In this document: positions 8,562-18,200 of the stretch, piece after piece
Position numbering within the stretch: position 1 is the first letter of the stretch
How the letters are laid out: each line of letters opens with the position of its first letter
DNA from: JADLGH01 sp964586675
GTDB lineage: Bacteria > Desulfobacterota_D > UBA1144 > Nemesobacterales > UBA2774
Direction: 5' to 3'
NCBI GenBank assembly: GCA_964586675.1
Contig: CAZPHQ010000011.1
Location: 22,001 to 86,000, forward strand
Length of the DNA: 64,000 nucleotides
Made by a program: the position numbers and the translations under genes
Notes under the pieces: generated by a model
Database searches by the model: none
Told to the model about the DNA's origin: nothing
The model's input: the letters and a program-made list of their open reading frames with translations, nothing else

Positions 8562-11006
8562 ATGCGAAAGGTTCAGGAGCTGAAGGCTTCTCAGGTTTAC
8601 CGCGTCTGTGATTTGAGCTCCCAAAATGTTGGCTCCACAGACGACCTCAGGCCCTGCGAAGACTTCATAGGTCAGAGAAGGGCCGTCGACGCGATAACGT
8701 TCGGGCTCGGCATGGAGTACGGCGAATATAACATCTATCTCGCCGGGCCGACGGGCGTCGGAAAATCCACCACCATTGAAACCATACTGGCCAGGGTTGC
8801 GAAGGACAGGCCGACCCCCGGGGACTGGTGCTACGTCTATAACTTCCAGGACCCGAACGAGCCCAAGGCCATAGAGCTCCCGACGGGAAGAGGAAAGCTC
8901 TTTAAAAAGGACATGGATGAATTTCTCCAGGTACTTAAAACGGATATACCGAGGGCGTTCGAGAGCAAGGAATTCGAAGAGCAGCGGCAGAACATAATGA
9001 ACGAGTTCCAGAGGAAGAAGAACAACCTCTTCGAAGAGCTCCAGAAGCAGGGCGCCGAAAACCAGATACAGATACAGTTCTCCCCGACGGGCATAATCAC
9101 GATTCCGCTCGTAGAGGGAAAGCCCGTAACCCAGGACGGCTACAACACCCTCGACGACGCGACCAAGCAGTCGATACAGGAAAAAAAGGAAAAGATAGAC
9201 AACCTCGTCGCCGACGCTCTCAAGACGTCTAGGAAGATCGAGAACGACGCCGGCGAGAGACTGAAAGAGCTCGAAAAGAGGGTCGCCCTCTTCTCGGTCG
9301 GTCAGATAATCGAAACTCTCAGGGAAAAGTACACGGCCTTTCCAAAGGTCATCGATTATCTCGACCAGATGCAAAAACACATACTCGAAAACATAGACAT
9401 TTTCCTTCCAGAAAAAAACATGCAGCAGGCGGGGATGCCCTTCATGATGAGGGGCCCCCAGCAGCAGACGCCGCAGTTCACGGAATACAAGGTAAACGTC
9501 ATAATAGACAACTCTCTCACGGAAGGCGCGCCGGTGATATTCGAGACGAACCCGACTTATACGAACCTCTTCGGCTCCATAGAAAAAGAGGTGAGGTTCG
9601 GCGCCCTGTTTACGGATTTTTCCATGATACGCGCTGGCTCGCTGGCAAAGGCCAACGGGGGCTACATTGTCCTCGAAATACTAGACATGTTCAAGTTCCC
9701 GTTCGTCTGGGACGCGCTTAAAAAAGCGATAGAAAATGAGGAGCTTCGCATAGAAGACGTCTACCAGCAATACGGATTCTCAGGCCCGGTAGGCATAAGG
9801 CCCGAGCCCATCAAGCTCGACGTCAAGGTAATACTCGCGGGGAATTCCTACATATACCAGATGCTCTACTCCTACGACGAGGATTTCAGAAAGCTCTTCA
9901 AGGTAAAGGCCGATTTCGATTCCGTCGTCGACAGGAACGACGAAACGCTCTCGCAGTACGCGTGCTTCATAAGAACGATCTGCGACAGGGACAGGCTGAA
10001 GTCCTTCGACAGGGGCGGCATCGAGCGCGTGATCGAGTATTCGTCGAGGCTCTCCGGGGACCAGAACAAGCTCTCGGTGCAGCTCGGCTCCATAACGAAG
10101 ATTCTGAAAGAGGCCGACTACTGGTCGAGGCTCGAAAGCGGCGAAGGCTTCACGCGCCGCGAGCACGTCGAGAAAGCCATAGAAGAAAAGATATACAGGT
10201 CCAACATGGTCGAGGAGAAGATCCAGGAGTCTATAGCCAAGGGCGTCATCATGGTCGACACCGAGGGCATGGTGACGGGGCAGATTAACGGCCTCGCCGT
10301 CTACAACATGGGCGACTACGCCTTCGGAAAGCCGTCCCGCATCACGTGCGAGACGTATATGGGCACGGAGGGCCTCGTCAACATCGAGCGCCGGGCCCGC
10401 ATGAGCGGCAACATACACGACAAGGGCGTCCTGATCCTCAGCGGATATATCGGCTCGAATTACGCACAGAAGGTGCCCCTCAGCCTCTCGGCGAGCATCG
10501 GGTTCGAGCAGACGTACGAGATGATAGACGGCGACAGCGCCTCGGCCGCCGAGCTCATCGTCCTCTTTTCGAGCCTCTCGGGTGTACCCGTAAAGCAGAG
10601 CCTCGCGATAACGGGCTCCGTCAACCAGAAGGGCCAGATACAGCCAATAGGCGGCGTCAACGAAAAGATCGAGGGGTTCTTCGAGGTGTGTAAGGCCAAG
10701 GGGCTCACCGGCGAGCAGGGCGTCGTCATACCGTTTCAGAACGTAAAGAACCTTATGCTCAAAAAGAGCGTCGTCGAAGCCGTAAAGGCCGGGAAGTTCC
10801 ACATATATCCCGTCGAGACAATCGAGCAGGCGACGGAAACGATGACGGGCAAGGAAGCGGGCAAGCGCGGCGACAGCGGAAAGTTCAAGAGGGGAACCAT
10901 CAACTACCTCGTCGACAAGAAGCTCAGGGAATTCGCCGAGGACTACAGAAAGTTCGGAAGGCAGCAGCCATCGAGAAAGGCCGCCTCTGAGAACTCGGAA
11001 AAATAG
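8562..11006 (+). CDS. Lon-related ATP-dependent protease (AAA_32/Lon_C, COG1067 type)
   Basis: An 814-aa AAA+ serine protease of the Lon-like family that lacks the N-terminal LAN domain. Walker A is GPTGVGKS at 62-69. A long coiled-coil-like charged insert follows at about 110-290. The C-terminal protease domain carries the Ser-Lys dyad: S659 in GDSAS and K702 in NEKIEGF, spaced 43 residues as in classical Lon. It probably degrades damaged or regulatory proteins, or acts in processing as suggested for YcbZ-like proteins. A strong ribosome-binding site precedes the ATG. Convergent with the amidotransferase gene downstream (6-nt gap). Confidence 0.92.
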   Translation: MRKVQELKASQVYRVCDLSSQNVGSTDDLRPCEDFIGQRRAVDAITFGLGMEYGEYNIYLAGPTGVGKSTTIETILARVAKDRPTPGDWCYVYNFQDPNEPKAIELPTGRGKLFKKDMDEFLQVLKTDIPRAFESKEFEEQRQNIMNEFQRKKNNLFEELQKQGAENQIQIQFSPTGIITIPLVEGKPVTQDGYNTLDDATKQSIQEKKEKIDNLVADALKTSRKIENDAGERLKELEKRVALFSVGQIIETLREKYTAFPKVIDYLDQMQKHILENIDIFLPEKNMQQAGMPFMMRGPQQQTPQFTEYKVNVIIDNSLTEGAPVIFETNPTYTNLFGSIEKEVRFGALFTDFSMIRAGSLAKANGGYIVLEILDMFKFPFVWDALKKAIENEELRIEDVYQQYGFSGPVGIRPEPIKLDVKVILAGNSYIYQMLYSYDEDFRKLFKVKADFDSVVDRNDETLSQYACFIRTICDRDRLKSFDRGGIERVIEYSSRLSGDQNKLSVQLGSITKILKEADYWSRLESGEGFTRREHVEKAIEEKIYRSNMVEEKIQESIAKGVIMVDTEGMVTGQINGLAVYNMGDYAFGKPSRITCETYMGTEGLVNIERRARMSGNIHDKGVLILSGYIGSNYAQKVPLSLSASIGFEQTYEMIDGDSASAAELIVLFSSLSGVPVKQSLAITGSVNQKGQIQPIGGVNEKIEGFFEVCKAKGLTGEQGVVIPFQNVKNLMLKKSVVEAVKAGKFHIYPVETIEQATETMTGKEAGKRGDSGKFKRGTINYLVDKKLREFAEDYRKFGRQQPSRKAASENSEK

Positions 11007-11012
11007 CGCGGG

Positions 11013-11756
11013 TTATCTCGAAGGGAGCGTCAGGCGCTTCTTCGAGAATCCGAAGAGGCTCACGAACCCGGCAAACGAGGCGTCGCTCAGCTCCTTTAAG
11101 CGCGAGATGTGGACGGGGGTGTCCGTTCTTATCCTGTCGGGGTCTATCGTTCCGGATTCCTCTATCTCTTTACGGTTCTCCGGGATGCCGAGCCACCTAT
11201 CGACCATCCTCTCGTCCACTTCCATGTGGAACTGAAACCCGTAAACATTATCGCCGTACCTGAACGCCTGGTTCTCGCACCGCTCGGACGAAGCCAGGAG
11301 GGCCGCTCCCTCCGGTATGTCGAATGTATCCCCGTGCCACTGGAAGATCTTCTCCGTTTCGGAGAAATGCGAAAGGAGCGGGTCGGCCGAGCCCTTTTTG
11401 TTAGGGGCGACGTCGTACCAGCCGATTTCCTTTTCGCGGTTTTTTCTGACCCTCGCGCCGAGCGTTTTCGCGATAAGCTGCGACCCGAGACATATCCCGA
11501 GGACAGGCATGTCCGACTCTATCGCCTTTTCTATGATCCGGATTTCCGTTTTAAGGAAGGGATACCTGTCCGTCTCGTCGACGTTCATCGGCCCACCGAG
11601 AACTATGAGCCCGTCGTACCCGGCGAGCGTGGGAATGTAATCGGGATACCGCTCGAAGTTGACGTACTTGATCCTGAAGCCGGATCCTTTCAATAGCGGG
11701 TCCAGCGTACCGAGTATTTCGTGCGCCACGTGCTGAAATACGAGAAGCTTCGGCAT
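11013..11756 (-). CDS. Class I glutamine amidotransferase-like protein (GMP-synthase-like GATase)
   Basis: A 247-aa protein with a complete class I glutamine amidotransferase triad: nucleophile C89 in GICLGSQ, H177 and E179 in GFQFHMEVD. Such stand-alone proteins are often annotated as GMP synthase-like but lack the synthetase domain; some act as gamma-glutamyl hydrolases or transferases. The C-terminal extension (190-247) is unassigned. No obvious ribosome-binding site lies directly before the ATG. It is monocistronic by spacing. Confidence 0.87.
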   Translation of the reverse strand: MPKLLVFQHVAHEILGTLDPLLKGSGFRIKYVNFERYPDYIPTLAGYDGLIVLGGPMNVDETDRYPFLKTEIRIIEKAIESDMPVLGICLGSQLIAKTLGARVRKNREKEIGWYDVAPNKKGSADPLLSHFSETEKIFQWHGDTFDIPEGAALLASSERCENQAFRYGDNVYGFQFHMEVDERMVDRWLGIPENRKEIEESGTIDPDRIRTDTPVHISRLKELSDASFAGFVSLFGFSKKRLTLPSR

Positions 11757-11876
11757 AGGATTAAAAATTCCCTTAAGGATTTCGAATGCAGGATTAAAGT
11801 ATTCTAGATTTTACCCGGTAATCGGTTCCTGTATAAAGAGGACGGAGATAAAATATGGCCGGACTTCCGGAAACGG

Positions 11877-12221
11877 CTAAAGCTTTATCTTTCCGGATAT
11901 TATCTCCCCGAACATTTTCCAGTCGCCCATGAGGCTCCAGAGCGGGTGAGTGAAAGTCGCTGGCCTGTTCTTCTCGATGAAGAAATGGCCGATCCACGCA
12001 AAACCGTAACCGAATACCGGCGCGAGGATGAGAAAGAGCCATTCGCGGGAGACGAGGGCGTAAACCACCGTGGCTATAACGAGCAAGCATCCGGCGAAAT
12101 GAAGCCGCCTGTTGAGAGGCTCCAAGTGCTCGCTCAGGTAGAAGGGATAGAACTCGGCGAAGCTGCCGAACGCTTTATCATTACCGGGATCGTGACCACC
12201 GCTTCGATTACCGTCGGTCAT
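11877..12221 (-). CDS. Mpo1-like / DUF962 membrane protein
   Basis: A 114-aa small membrane protein of the DUF962 family, homologous to yeast Mpo1, a Fe(II)-dependent 2-hydroxy fatty-acid dioxygenase. The conserved histidines are visible: H32 (SEHLEP), H41 (RRLHFAG), H79 (WIGHFF) and H92 (ATFTHP). The family motif FxxFYPFYLSEHxxPxNRRxHFxG and a hydrophobic hairpin at 44-77 are present, with GYGFAWIGHFFIEKNRPATF. The exact bacterial substrate is unknown. Confidence 0.85.
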   Translation of the reverse strand: MTDGNRSGGHDPGNDKAFGSFAEFYPFYLSEHLEPLNRRLHFAGCLLVIATVVYALVSREWLFLILAPVFGYGFAWIGHFFIEKNRPATFTHPLWSLMGDWKMFGEIISGKIKL

Positions 12222-12366
12222 GTTACATCACCGCCCGTTAGGTGTATATGAGCGATAATATCACAGGCGCGCTTCTTTTCGCAAGCGTGAGCGGTATGGC
12301 CGGAATCTATGGAACGACCCGGGGCGGTCGAGACCCCGGGCGTAAGGTTACAGTACTGCTTTGGGA

Positions 12367-12825
12367 TTACTCGCCTTTAAGGTACTTTACGACGTCGTCC
12401 TGTATGGACTCGTCCACGAGCTTTTTCCAGTCGTCGTTCCCTTCGGCGATGGAGTTTCTGACCTTTGTAGCGGATATGAAGCCAATGTCTTCCGGCGGGG
12501 TGAACTCGTTCATCTCGTAGCCGACTCCCCTGCCCCAGTTAACGGATTCGATGTCGGGGATTATCATAACCACTACGTCGTCGCCCTTGCTCTTGTGGTA
12601 CTTCTCGATCATGCTGACGGTCTGCTCCGTCGTGAAGGGGTTCTGCGGGTCTGGCGGGATGTCCCTTACCATTACCAGGCAGGGAACGCCCTGGTCGAGC
12701 TTCTGCTGGACAAGGCTGACATGCCCCATGTGATACGGCTGATATCTGCCTATGAAGATGGCTCTCCTGCTCTTGGAGGGCTTTATCTCCTGGTTGCCGT
12801 GATTTACAAACTTCCACTCGCTCAT
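12367..12825 (-). CDS. Cytidylyl/adenylyl-transferase-like nucleotidyltransferase
   Basis: A 152-aa protein of the HxGH nucleotidyltransferase superfamily. The nucleotide-binding HxGH motif is H32-M-G-H35 within GRYQPYHMGH, and the C-terminal ISATKVR (117-123) corresponds to the ISSTxxR motif. This family transfers NMP groups to phosphate substrates (NMN, pantetheine phosphate, glycerol phosphate and others); the acceptor cannot be decided. A ribosome-binding site GAGGAGA precedes the ATG. Just upstream lies a tandem 10-bp direct repeat (12838-12858). Confidence 0.8.
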   Translation of the reverse strand: MSEWKFVNHGNQEIKPSKSRRAIFIGRYQPYHMGHVSLVQQKLDQGVPCLVMVRDIPPDPQNPFTTEQTVSMIEKYHKSKGDDVVVMIIPDIESVNWGRGVGYEMNEFTPPEDIGFISATKVRNSIAEGNDDWKKLVDESIQDDVVKYLKGE

Positions 12826-12837
12826 TAGAGTCTCCTC

Positions 12838-12858
12838 TGTTGGCCCAATGTTGGCCCA
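12838..12858. repeat. Tandem 10-bp direct repeat upstream of the nucleotidyltransferase gene
   Basis: TGTTGGCCCA occurs twice, at 12838-12847 and 12849-12858, an 11-bp period close to one DNA turn. The repeats begin 13 nt upstream of the start codon at 12825, next to the ribosome-binding site. They could be a protein-binding site or an RNA element of the leader; neither is shown. Confidence 0.55.
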
Positions 12859-12933
12859 GAATTTTTAGATGTTTGCCGGGTTCGAATAAGGCGTGGTAAA
12901 CGGAACTTCAGTATACATGCCGGGCGCTATTTT

Positions 12934-13575
12934 TCAATTTTGCTTCCGGGCGGCCTTCCCGGAGATGAGACCCGCGACGGCGAGACCGAGCTTTCTGTTG
13001 GCCTCTCCATCGAGATGCACCCCGTCGGCCCTGCTCGGCTTCACGATCTTCCCCGCGTCGAGGAACTTGCACCCGAGGATCCCAGCAATCTTTTCCAGCT
13101 CGACCCCGAGCTTCTTCGATTCGGCCTGCCTTCCGTTGAAAAAGAGCCCCATGTAAGGCGAAAGCACGCCGAGATGCGGCGGGGCCAGGAGAACCACCTC
13201 CGGCGCGCCGGCGCCGGGGCCGCACATGCTCCGGAGGGCTGTCCAGGCGAGCGACATGCACGATGCCGCTATGTCCGAAGCGGAGAAATTAAACCTCGTC
13301 CAGAAATCGTTCGTCCCCAGCATCAGGACGAATATGTCTATCGGGGAGTGCGTTTCGAGAACCATCGGAAGGGCCGCCTTCCCGTTCCTGTCGGCGAGGT
13401 ACGGGCTGTCCCAGCAGGTCGTCCTGCCCGGGAGCCCCTCGTCGATCACACGGTACCCGGGCCCGAGCTCCGACTGCAGGATGCCCGTCCAGCGCTCATC
13501 GTACGCGTACCTCGTTCCGTCGTCGGGCTTAACGCCCCATGTGATCGAATCTCCGTAGCACAAAACGGTTTTCAT
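12934..13575 (-). CDS. SGNH/GDSL-family hydrolase (arylesterase-like)
   Basis: A 213-aa SGNH hydrolase. Block I is YGDSITWG (nucleophile S10), block III is LGTNDFW and the catalytic D/H pair lies in DGVHLDGEAN. The protein resembles TesA-like arylesterases and mycobacterial-type acyl hydrolases with the MKTVLCYGDS N-terminus. The start at 13575 is chosen because GGAGG lies 8 nt upstream; the ten residues of the longer frame (to 13605) lack support. No signal peptide is seen, so it is probably cytoplasmic. Substrate unknown. Confidence 0.87.
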   Translation of the reverse strand: MKTVLCYGDSITWGVKPDDGTRYAYDERWTGILQSELGPGYRVIDEGLPGRTTCWDSPYLADRNGKAALPMVLETHSPIDIFVLMLGTNDFWTRFNFSASDIAASCMSLAWTALRSMCGPGAGAPEVVLLAPPHLGVLSPYMGLFFNGRQAESKKLGVELEKIAGILGCKFLDAGKIVKPSRADGVHLDGEANRKLGLAVAGLISGKAARKQN

Positions 13576-13649
13576 GAACAATCCTCCGCTAGAGGGTTTT
13601 CTCAAATATAACCCCTCCCGCCGCGGCGTGACAATAAGGAGCTCAACTT

Positions 13650-14342
13650 TTACTGCTCCTGTTCATACCGCCAGCGGCCGAGGAGCGTCCTCTTTTCGAG
13701 AGACCTCGCGAGCCGCGACAAAAACTCCTCCCTCGAAACCTCCCTTCCGCCGAGGCTCTTCATGTGGGTGTTCGGGACCTGTGAATCGATGAAATCGAAA
13801 TCGTTCGCCAGGAGGAATTTTTCGAGATGATAAAGGGCCACTTTAGACGCATCCCTGACCTTGTGAAACATCGACTCCCCGAAAAATACTCCCCCGAGGG
13901 AAATGCCGTAGAGCCCGCCGACAAGCTCGCCGTCCGCGTAGGTTTCGACAGAGTGCGCGTAGCCGCTCTGGTGAAGGTCGGCGTAGGCGCGGAGCATTTC
14001 TCCCGTTATCCAGGTCCCCGTCTGCCCTTTACGGTCCGTCCCGGCGCAGAGGCGCATGACCTCTTCGAAGGCCGTATCGAACCTCACCTCGAACGCCCCC
14101 GACCTTATGGTTTTCATAAGCCTCTTCGATGCATGCACATTGCCGAGCTCTACTATGAGGCGCGGGTCGGGCGAGAACCACATTATAGGATAGCCTTCCG
14201 AGTACCATGGGAAAATGCCGCTCCGGTAGGCGAGGAGTAGACGCTCCCTCGAGAGGTCGCCCCCCACAGCGAGAAGGCCGTTCTCCTCGGCCAGGTTCGG
14301 ATGCGGAAACAAAAGCGAGCTGTCCAGGAGATAAACAGGCAT
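13650..14342 (-). CDS. aat: Leucyl/phenylalanyl-tRNA--protein transferase
   Basis: A 230-aa Aat enzyme, which transfers Leu or Phe from aminoacyl-tRNA to N-terminal Arg/Lys of proteins, making N-degrons for ClpS/ClpAP. Family hallmarks: GLLAVGGDLS, YRSGIFPWY, IMWFSPDPR, GELVGGLYGISLGGVFFGESMF and the C-terminal FIDSQVPNTHMKSLGG. Length is normal. The -10 box TATAAT lies only 9 nt before the ATG, so the transcript may be nearly leaderless. clpS/clpA are not in the window. Confidence 0.95.
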   Translation of the reverse strand: MPVYLLDSSLLFPHPNLAEENGLLAVGGDLSRERLLLAYRSGIFPWYSEGYPIMWFSPDPRLIVELGNVHASKRLMKTIRSGAFEVRFDTAFEEVMRLCAGTDRKGQTGTWITGEMLRAYADLHQSGYAHSVETYADGELVGGLYGISLGGVFFGESMFHKVRDASKVALYHLEKFLLANDFDFIDSQVPNTHMKSLGGREVSREEFLSRLARSLEKRTLLGRWRYEQEQ

Positions 14343-14351
14343 CAGGGGAAT

Positions 14352-14357
14352 ATTATA
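14352..14357 (-). promoter_or_regulatory. -10 box of aat, 9 nt from the start codon
   Basis: A perfect TATAAT on the minus strand with 9 nt to the ATG at 14342. The expected transcription start near 14345 leaves a leader of about 3 nt, too short for a Shine-Dalgarno site. The -35 region is weak (TCGCTT-like). Confidence 0.5.
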
Positions 14358-14409
14358 CTAATCAGGGATTCAGGAAAGCGAAGATGTAAAACCAGAGCGG
14401 GTTCTACCT

Positions 14410-14697
14410 TCAGGAGTCGGAATGTCCGAGGTCCATGCCCGGGGCGACGCGGTCCCTGACGAGCTGCTTAAGCTCCTTTATGTCGGGAAAGCGTCCCCTC
14501 TCCTTCCTCGACCACACAAGCTCGCCCGAAACCCTGACCTCGAACACGCCGCCCGTTCCGGGAACGAGAGCGACCTCTCCCAGCTCCTCGCTGAACGTCG
14601 TCAAAAGCTCCTGCGCCATCCAGGAAGCGCGCAGGAGCCACCGGCACTGCCGGCAGTACTTTATCTCGACCCTGTTTTGACTTTTCGTCTCCGTCAT
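14410..14697 (-). CDS. SelT/SelW/SelH (Rdx) family thioredoxin-like protein
   Basis: A 95-aa protein of the Rdx family. The redox motif CxxC is C15-R-Q-C18 in KYCRQCRW, the Cys form of the CxxU motif of selenoprotein W. The family pattern VEIKYCxxCRWLLRAxWxAQELLTTF...VALVPGTGGxFEVxV is clearly present. Function is probably thiol redox. It ends near aat's promoter region; the two share the same strand, with this gene upstream. Confidence 0.88.
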   Translation of the reverse strand: MTETKSQNRVEIKYCRQCRWLLRASWMAQELLTTFSEELGEVALVPGTGGVFEVRVSGELVWSRKERGRFPDIKELKQLVRDRVAPGMDLGHSDS

Positions 14698-14822
14698 TAA
14701 AATAGTCCGAAAGGTATTTTATCAGCCGTCGACGCGGCAGTCCACATACGGAGCGGGCATTGTTGCTATCGGCGGGTAATGTATGATAGATTAGCAGTAT
14801 CCCTACTTAAAGGAGGCTAACG

Positions 14823-15245
14823 ATGCTTAAAGAATTCAGGGAATTCGCAGTAAAAGGTAACGTCGTCGATATGGCCGTCGGTATCATCATCGGCGCCGCC
14901 TTCGGCACGATAGTGCAGTCCCTCGTAAACGACGTCATAATGCCTCCGATAGGACTCATGCTGGGAAATGTCGACTTCACGAACCTCTTCTTCGTGCTTA
15001 AGGAAGGCACGCCCCCCGGCCCCTACGCGGCCCTCGCCGACGCCAAAACGGCCGGAGCGGTATCGATAAATTACGGGGCGTTCATCAACACTGTCATAAG
15101 CTTCGTGATAGTAGCCTTCGCCGTGTTCCTGCTCGTAAAGAACATAAACCGTCTGAAGAGAGAAACGCCTCCCCCGCCCCCGGCAGAGCCGCCCAATGAG
15201 GAAAAGCTCCTGACGGAGATAAGGGACATACTCAAGAACAAGTAA
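14823..15245 (+). CDS. mscL: Large-conductance mechanosensitive channel MscL
   Basis: A 140-aa MscL, a homopentameric inner-membrane channel that opens under membrane tension during osmotic downshock. The N-terminal helix MLKEFREFAVKGNVVDMAVG is diagnostic, followed by TM1 (about 14-45), a periplasmic loop (50-75), TM2 (about 77-105) and a cytoplasmic helix with a proline run (PPPPP) before the terminal bundle. A strong ribosome-binding site AAAGGAGG precedes the ATG. Convergent with the AsmA-like gene. Confidence 0.96.
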   Translation: MLKEFREFAVKGNVVDMAVGIIIGAAFGTIVQSLVNDVIMPPIGLMLGNVDFTNLFFVLKEGTPPGPYAALADAKTAGAVSINYGAFINTVISFVIVAFAVFLLVKNINRLKRETPPPPPAEPPNEEKLLTEIRDILKNK

Positions 15246-15275
15246 CAGGGGAAGCGTGCTGCCGGAAGCCGCGGC

Positions 15276-18200
15276 CTACTTATTCGGGAGGCCCGGCATT
15301 ACTTCGCTCGCACCATTAGCGGCGGTCGGAGGCGGCGGTGCGCCGTCCGAATTTTCCTTCTCTTTCTCGCCCTTGTTCATGGGCTTTAGTATGGTTGCGG
15401 GAATGTTCAAGGTCTGCTTCACGAGCCCGAGAAGCCCGAATCTTATAGCCGACGGCGACATAGACGATACAGTGGGATTCGACAGGTCCCCGGTTACCTT
15501 TATCGGTATCGAAACGGCGCTGCTCCCAAGTATGTAATTTATGAGCGGTATCTTCTCTATAACAGAATCCACGGCCATAACCGGTATGACCACGAACTCG
15601 ATGTCGAGCTTATTGTTCACGAGGTCGACGAACCCCTCCGCCAGAACCTTCATCGACGGGCCCTCCATAACGGCCTCCGTTATGTTCACCTTGCCCTCGT
15701 TCACGTCGGCCCTGGCCGTGAGCTTGTCGTACCTGAACCCCTCCTTGCCGAAATCGGGCCCCTTTCCCCTGAACAGGTCGCCGAAGTTGAGCATGGCGAA
15801 GAACCTCGCGAGGCTTCCGTACTTCTCCACCCAGCCGTCGGTCGAGGTTAACTCGATATTGCCGTGAAGCGTATTGAATAGATTCCCTTCGCCGCCGCCC
15901 GATGTGAGAACGGCGTTTAAATTGAGATCTCCCGTGATAATGCCGGCCTTGTCGAGAAGGCATTTTATGACGACTTCGAGGCTTTCGTCGTTCGTATTGG
16001 GCCTGAATTCGAACTTCACTCCCGGCGGGACTACGCTCACGACCCCCGGCGTCGAGATACCGCAGAGGTCCGCCTCGCTCACGTCTATATCGACGCCATT
16101 TTCCATGAACGAAACCATGGCGTGGACGGAATCCCAGTTGAGCTTCTTGAACTTAAAGCTCGCGGACTCCACTTTAACACTCCCGCTCACGGGCGATTTC
16201 CACTTCTGCCCGTTAGGCGGGGCCGCTGCTTCCGGCCCGGGTGTGGAAGACGGAGGCTCCTTCCATTCGAGCGCGTCAGCGTGAACGTTCACGTCGACGT
16301 CCCATTCAGCTCCGCCTTCCGCGTTTCCGGCTTGAGCGTTTTTTCCGCCGCCCTTGAGCTCGAGGCTCGAATCCCCGACCGAAAGCGGCCCCGAAAAGAC
16401 GAGCTCCTCGGGAAGAGGCACATAATTCGTCAATATGGTCATGCCCGAGGGGTCGACCGTCCCGTTAAAATCCATCTTGAGAGAAAAAAGCCTGGCGAAG
16501 TAATCGCTCAGAACCATGTCGAGATTGACCGAAGTCTGGCCGTGCGAGAGGACGGCGTTCGAAAGCTCTATTTTGCCTCCCGAAGACGATATGTCCGCCC
16601 CGGCGATCGTAAGGCTTTTCCCCGGCTGCGAGAGGTTTATGTTAACCCCGGTCAACCTGCCCTCGGCCGTAATAGTCCAGTCCTTCACGACCGAGATCGG
16701 CCCGGTGAGGGACACAGACGGGAAATCGGCCCTCCCAGTAACACTCCCTACATTTTTAAGGTGCGGTCCGAATCCCTCGAATCCCCCGAGCCATGAATAG
16801 ATCTGGCCGAGGTCGAACGAAGCCGGTCCTGTCTTTATGTCGAGACGGTCCTTGTCGTCGAGCTCGATAACGCCCGACACGTCCGATAGCGAACTGTTAC
16901 CGCCGGATACCGATAGGCCTTTCAGCGTCATGGCCTTATCCGCGAACGAGAATGTGCCGCCTTTGACCTGGAGTGGATAAGGGAACCGGCCGTAGTCCGT
17001 CGTGAAGTCGATTTCCGACGCGTCTATGATCGGCTCGATCTCGTTCTTTTTTTCCCCCAGCCTGAGCCTGCCCGTCACCCTCCCCTTCACGTTCGACAGG
17101 AGCGAAAGCTCGTGCTTTACGGTCTCGTCCTCGACGAACCGGCTGATCACGGGCGGTATTTGAGACGGGTCGGCGTCGACGGCGATGTCGAGCCTGAGCG
17201 GCGCGTCGTCCGCGCCGAAACCTAAAAGAAGCGTGCCGTCATACCCGGTCGAGTTCCCGAGCCTCCCGCTGAGGTTGGTCCCCGAAAGCCTGTCGTCCCC
17301 TATCGAGGCGTCTCCGCTCGCGTCCTCGATGTCGTACTCGACCACGGGAATGTGTATCTTCCCTTCCACCATGCTGCCTTTAAGCGTGAAATTGTGCTTT
17401 TTCCAGAACTCCCTGAATGTAGGCCCCGCCGCATCGAGAGTGACTTTCGGAACCGTACCTCCCCTTACGACCTCGAATATCTTGTCGACGACTTTGATAC
17501 CGCCCGCCGCGATGAGTGTCGCTTCCCTCACAGCCCCGGCGTCCACGTTCTCGCCTTCGAGATGGAGCTTCCCTGAAGCGGGGGACTTTTCCATCTCATA
17601 GGAGCCCGTGATAACCGCCGGCGGGTTCGTAAGCTCGAGCCGGTTCAGAACGGCCGACGATTTGCCTTCCGAAAATTCCGCGCCGGCGTCGAGGCTCTTC
17701 ACGCGCGCGGTGAAATCATCTTCGTTCCTCGAAAGCGTGAGCCCCGGTATCGAAGCGTCCACCTTCAGGCGTAACGAGTCTAGCTTGTCGGCCGTAAAGT
17801 CGACGGCGATGTTTAAATTCGAATTCTTTATTATTTGTAGGGCCTCGGGGAAATAGCGCGAAAGGAGGTGAGGCCTGAATGCCTCCATCGTCAGGTTGCC
17901 CTTGATATCCTTGGTTGCCGTGTTCGCCGAAGCGCTCAGCGACAGCCTCTTCCAGAGGCTCCCGCTTCCTGAAACCCTTATTTCCAGCCTTTCGTCCGGA
18001 AACCGGGCGCTGACGTTTAAACCGCCGAACGTAAGGTCTTCGTATCCGGGCTGGACGAGAACGAGCATACCGTTCTTGACTACCGCATCCATGCCCCTGT
18101 CGCCCTCGTTGAAATACCCGAGCGCCGAGGAAATATAATTCTTAATCAGGGCGATGGTATCACGTTCTTCTTCCATGGTTTCGGGCTCGGTGGACTCACG

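Noticed and set aside
8433..9380. A 315-aa minus-strand frame covering the protease start
   Set aside because: It covers the Walker A region of the real gene in antisense and has no recognisable domain or ribosome-binding site.
9780..10802. A 340-aa open frame on the minus strand inside the Lon-like protease gene
   Set aside because: It lies wholly within conserved protease sequence including the catalytic dyad; Leu/Val/Arg-rich shadow composition.
12871..12905. GGGTTCGAATAAGG, resembling a tRNA T-loop
   Set aside because: No acceptor stem, D-arm or anticodon arm can be built around it; no tRNA was found anywhere in the window.
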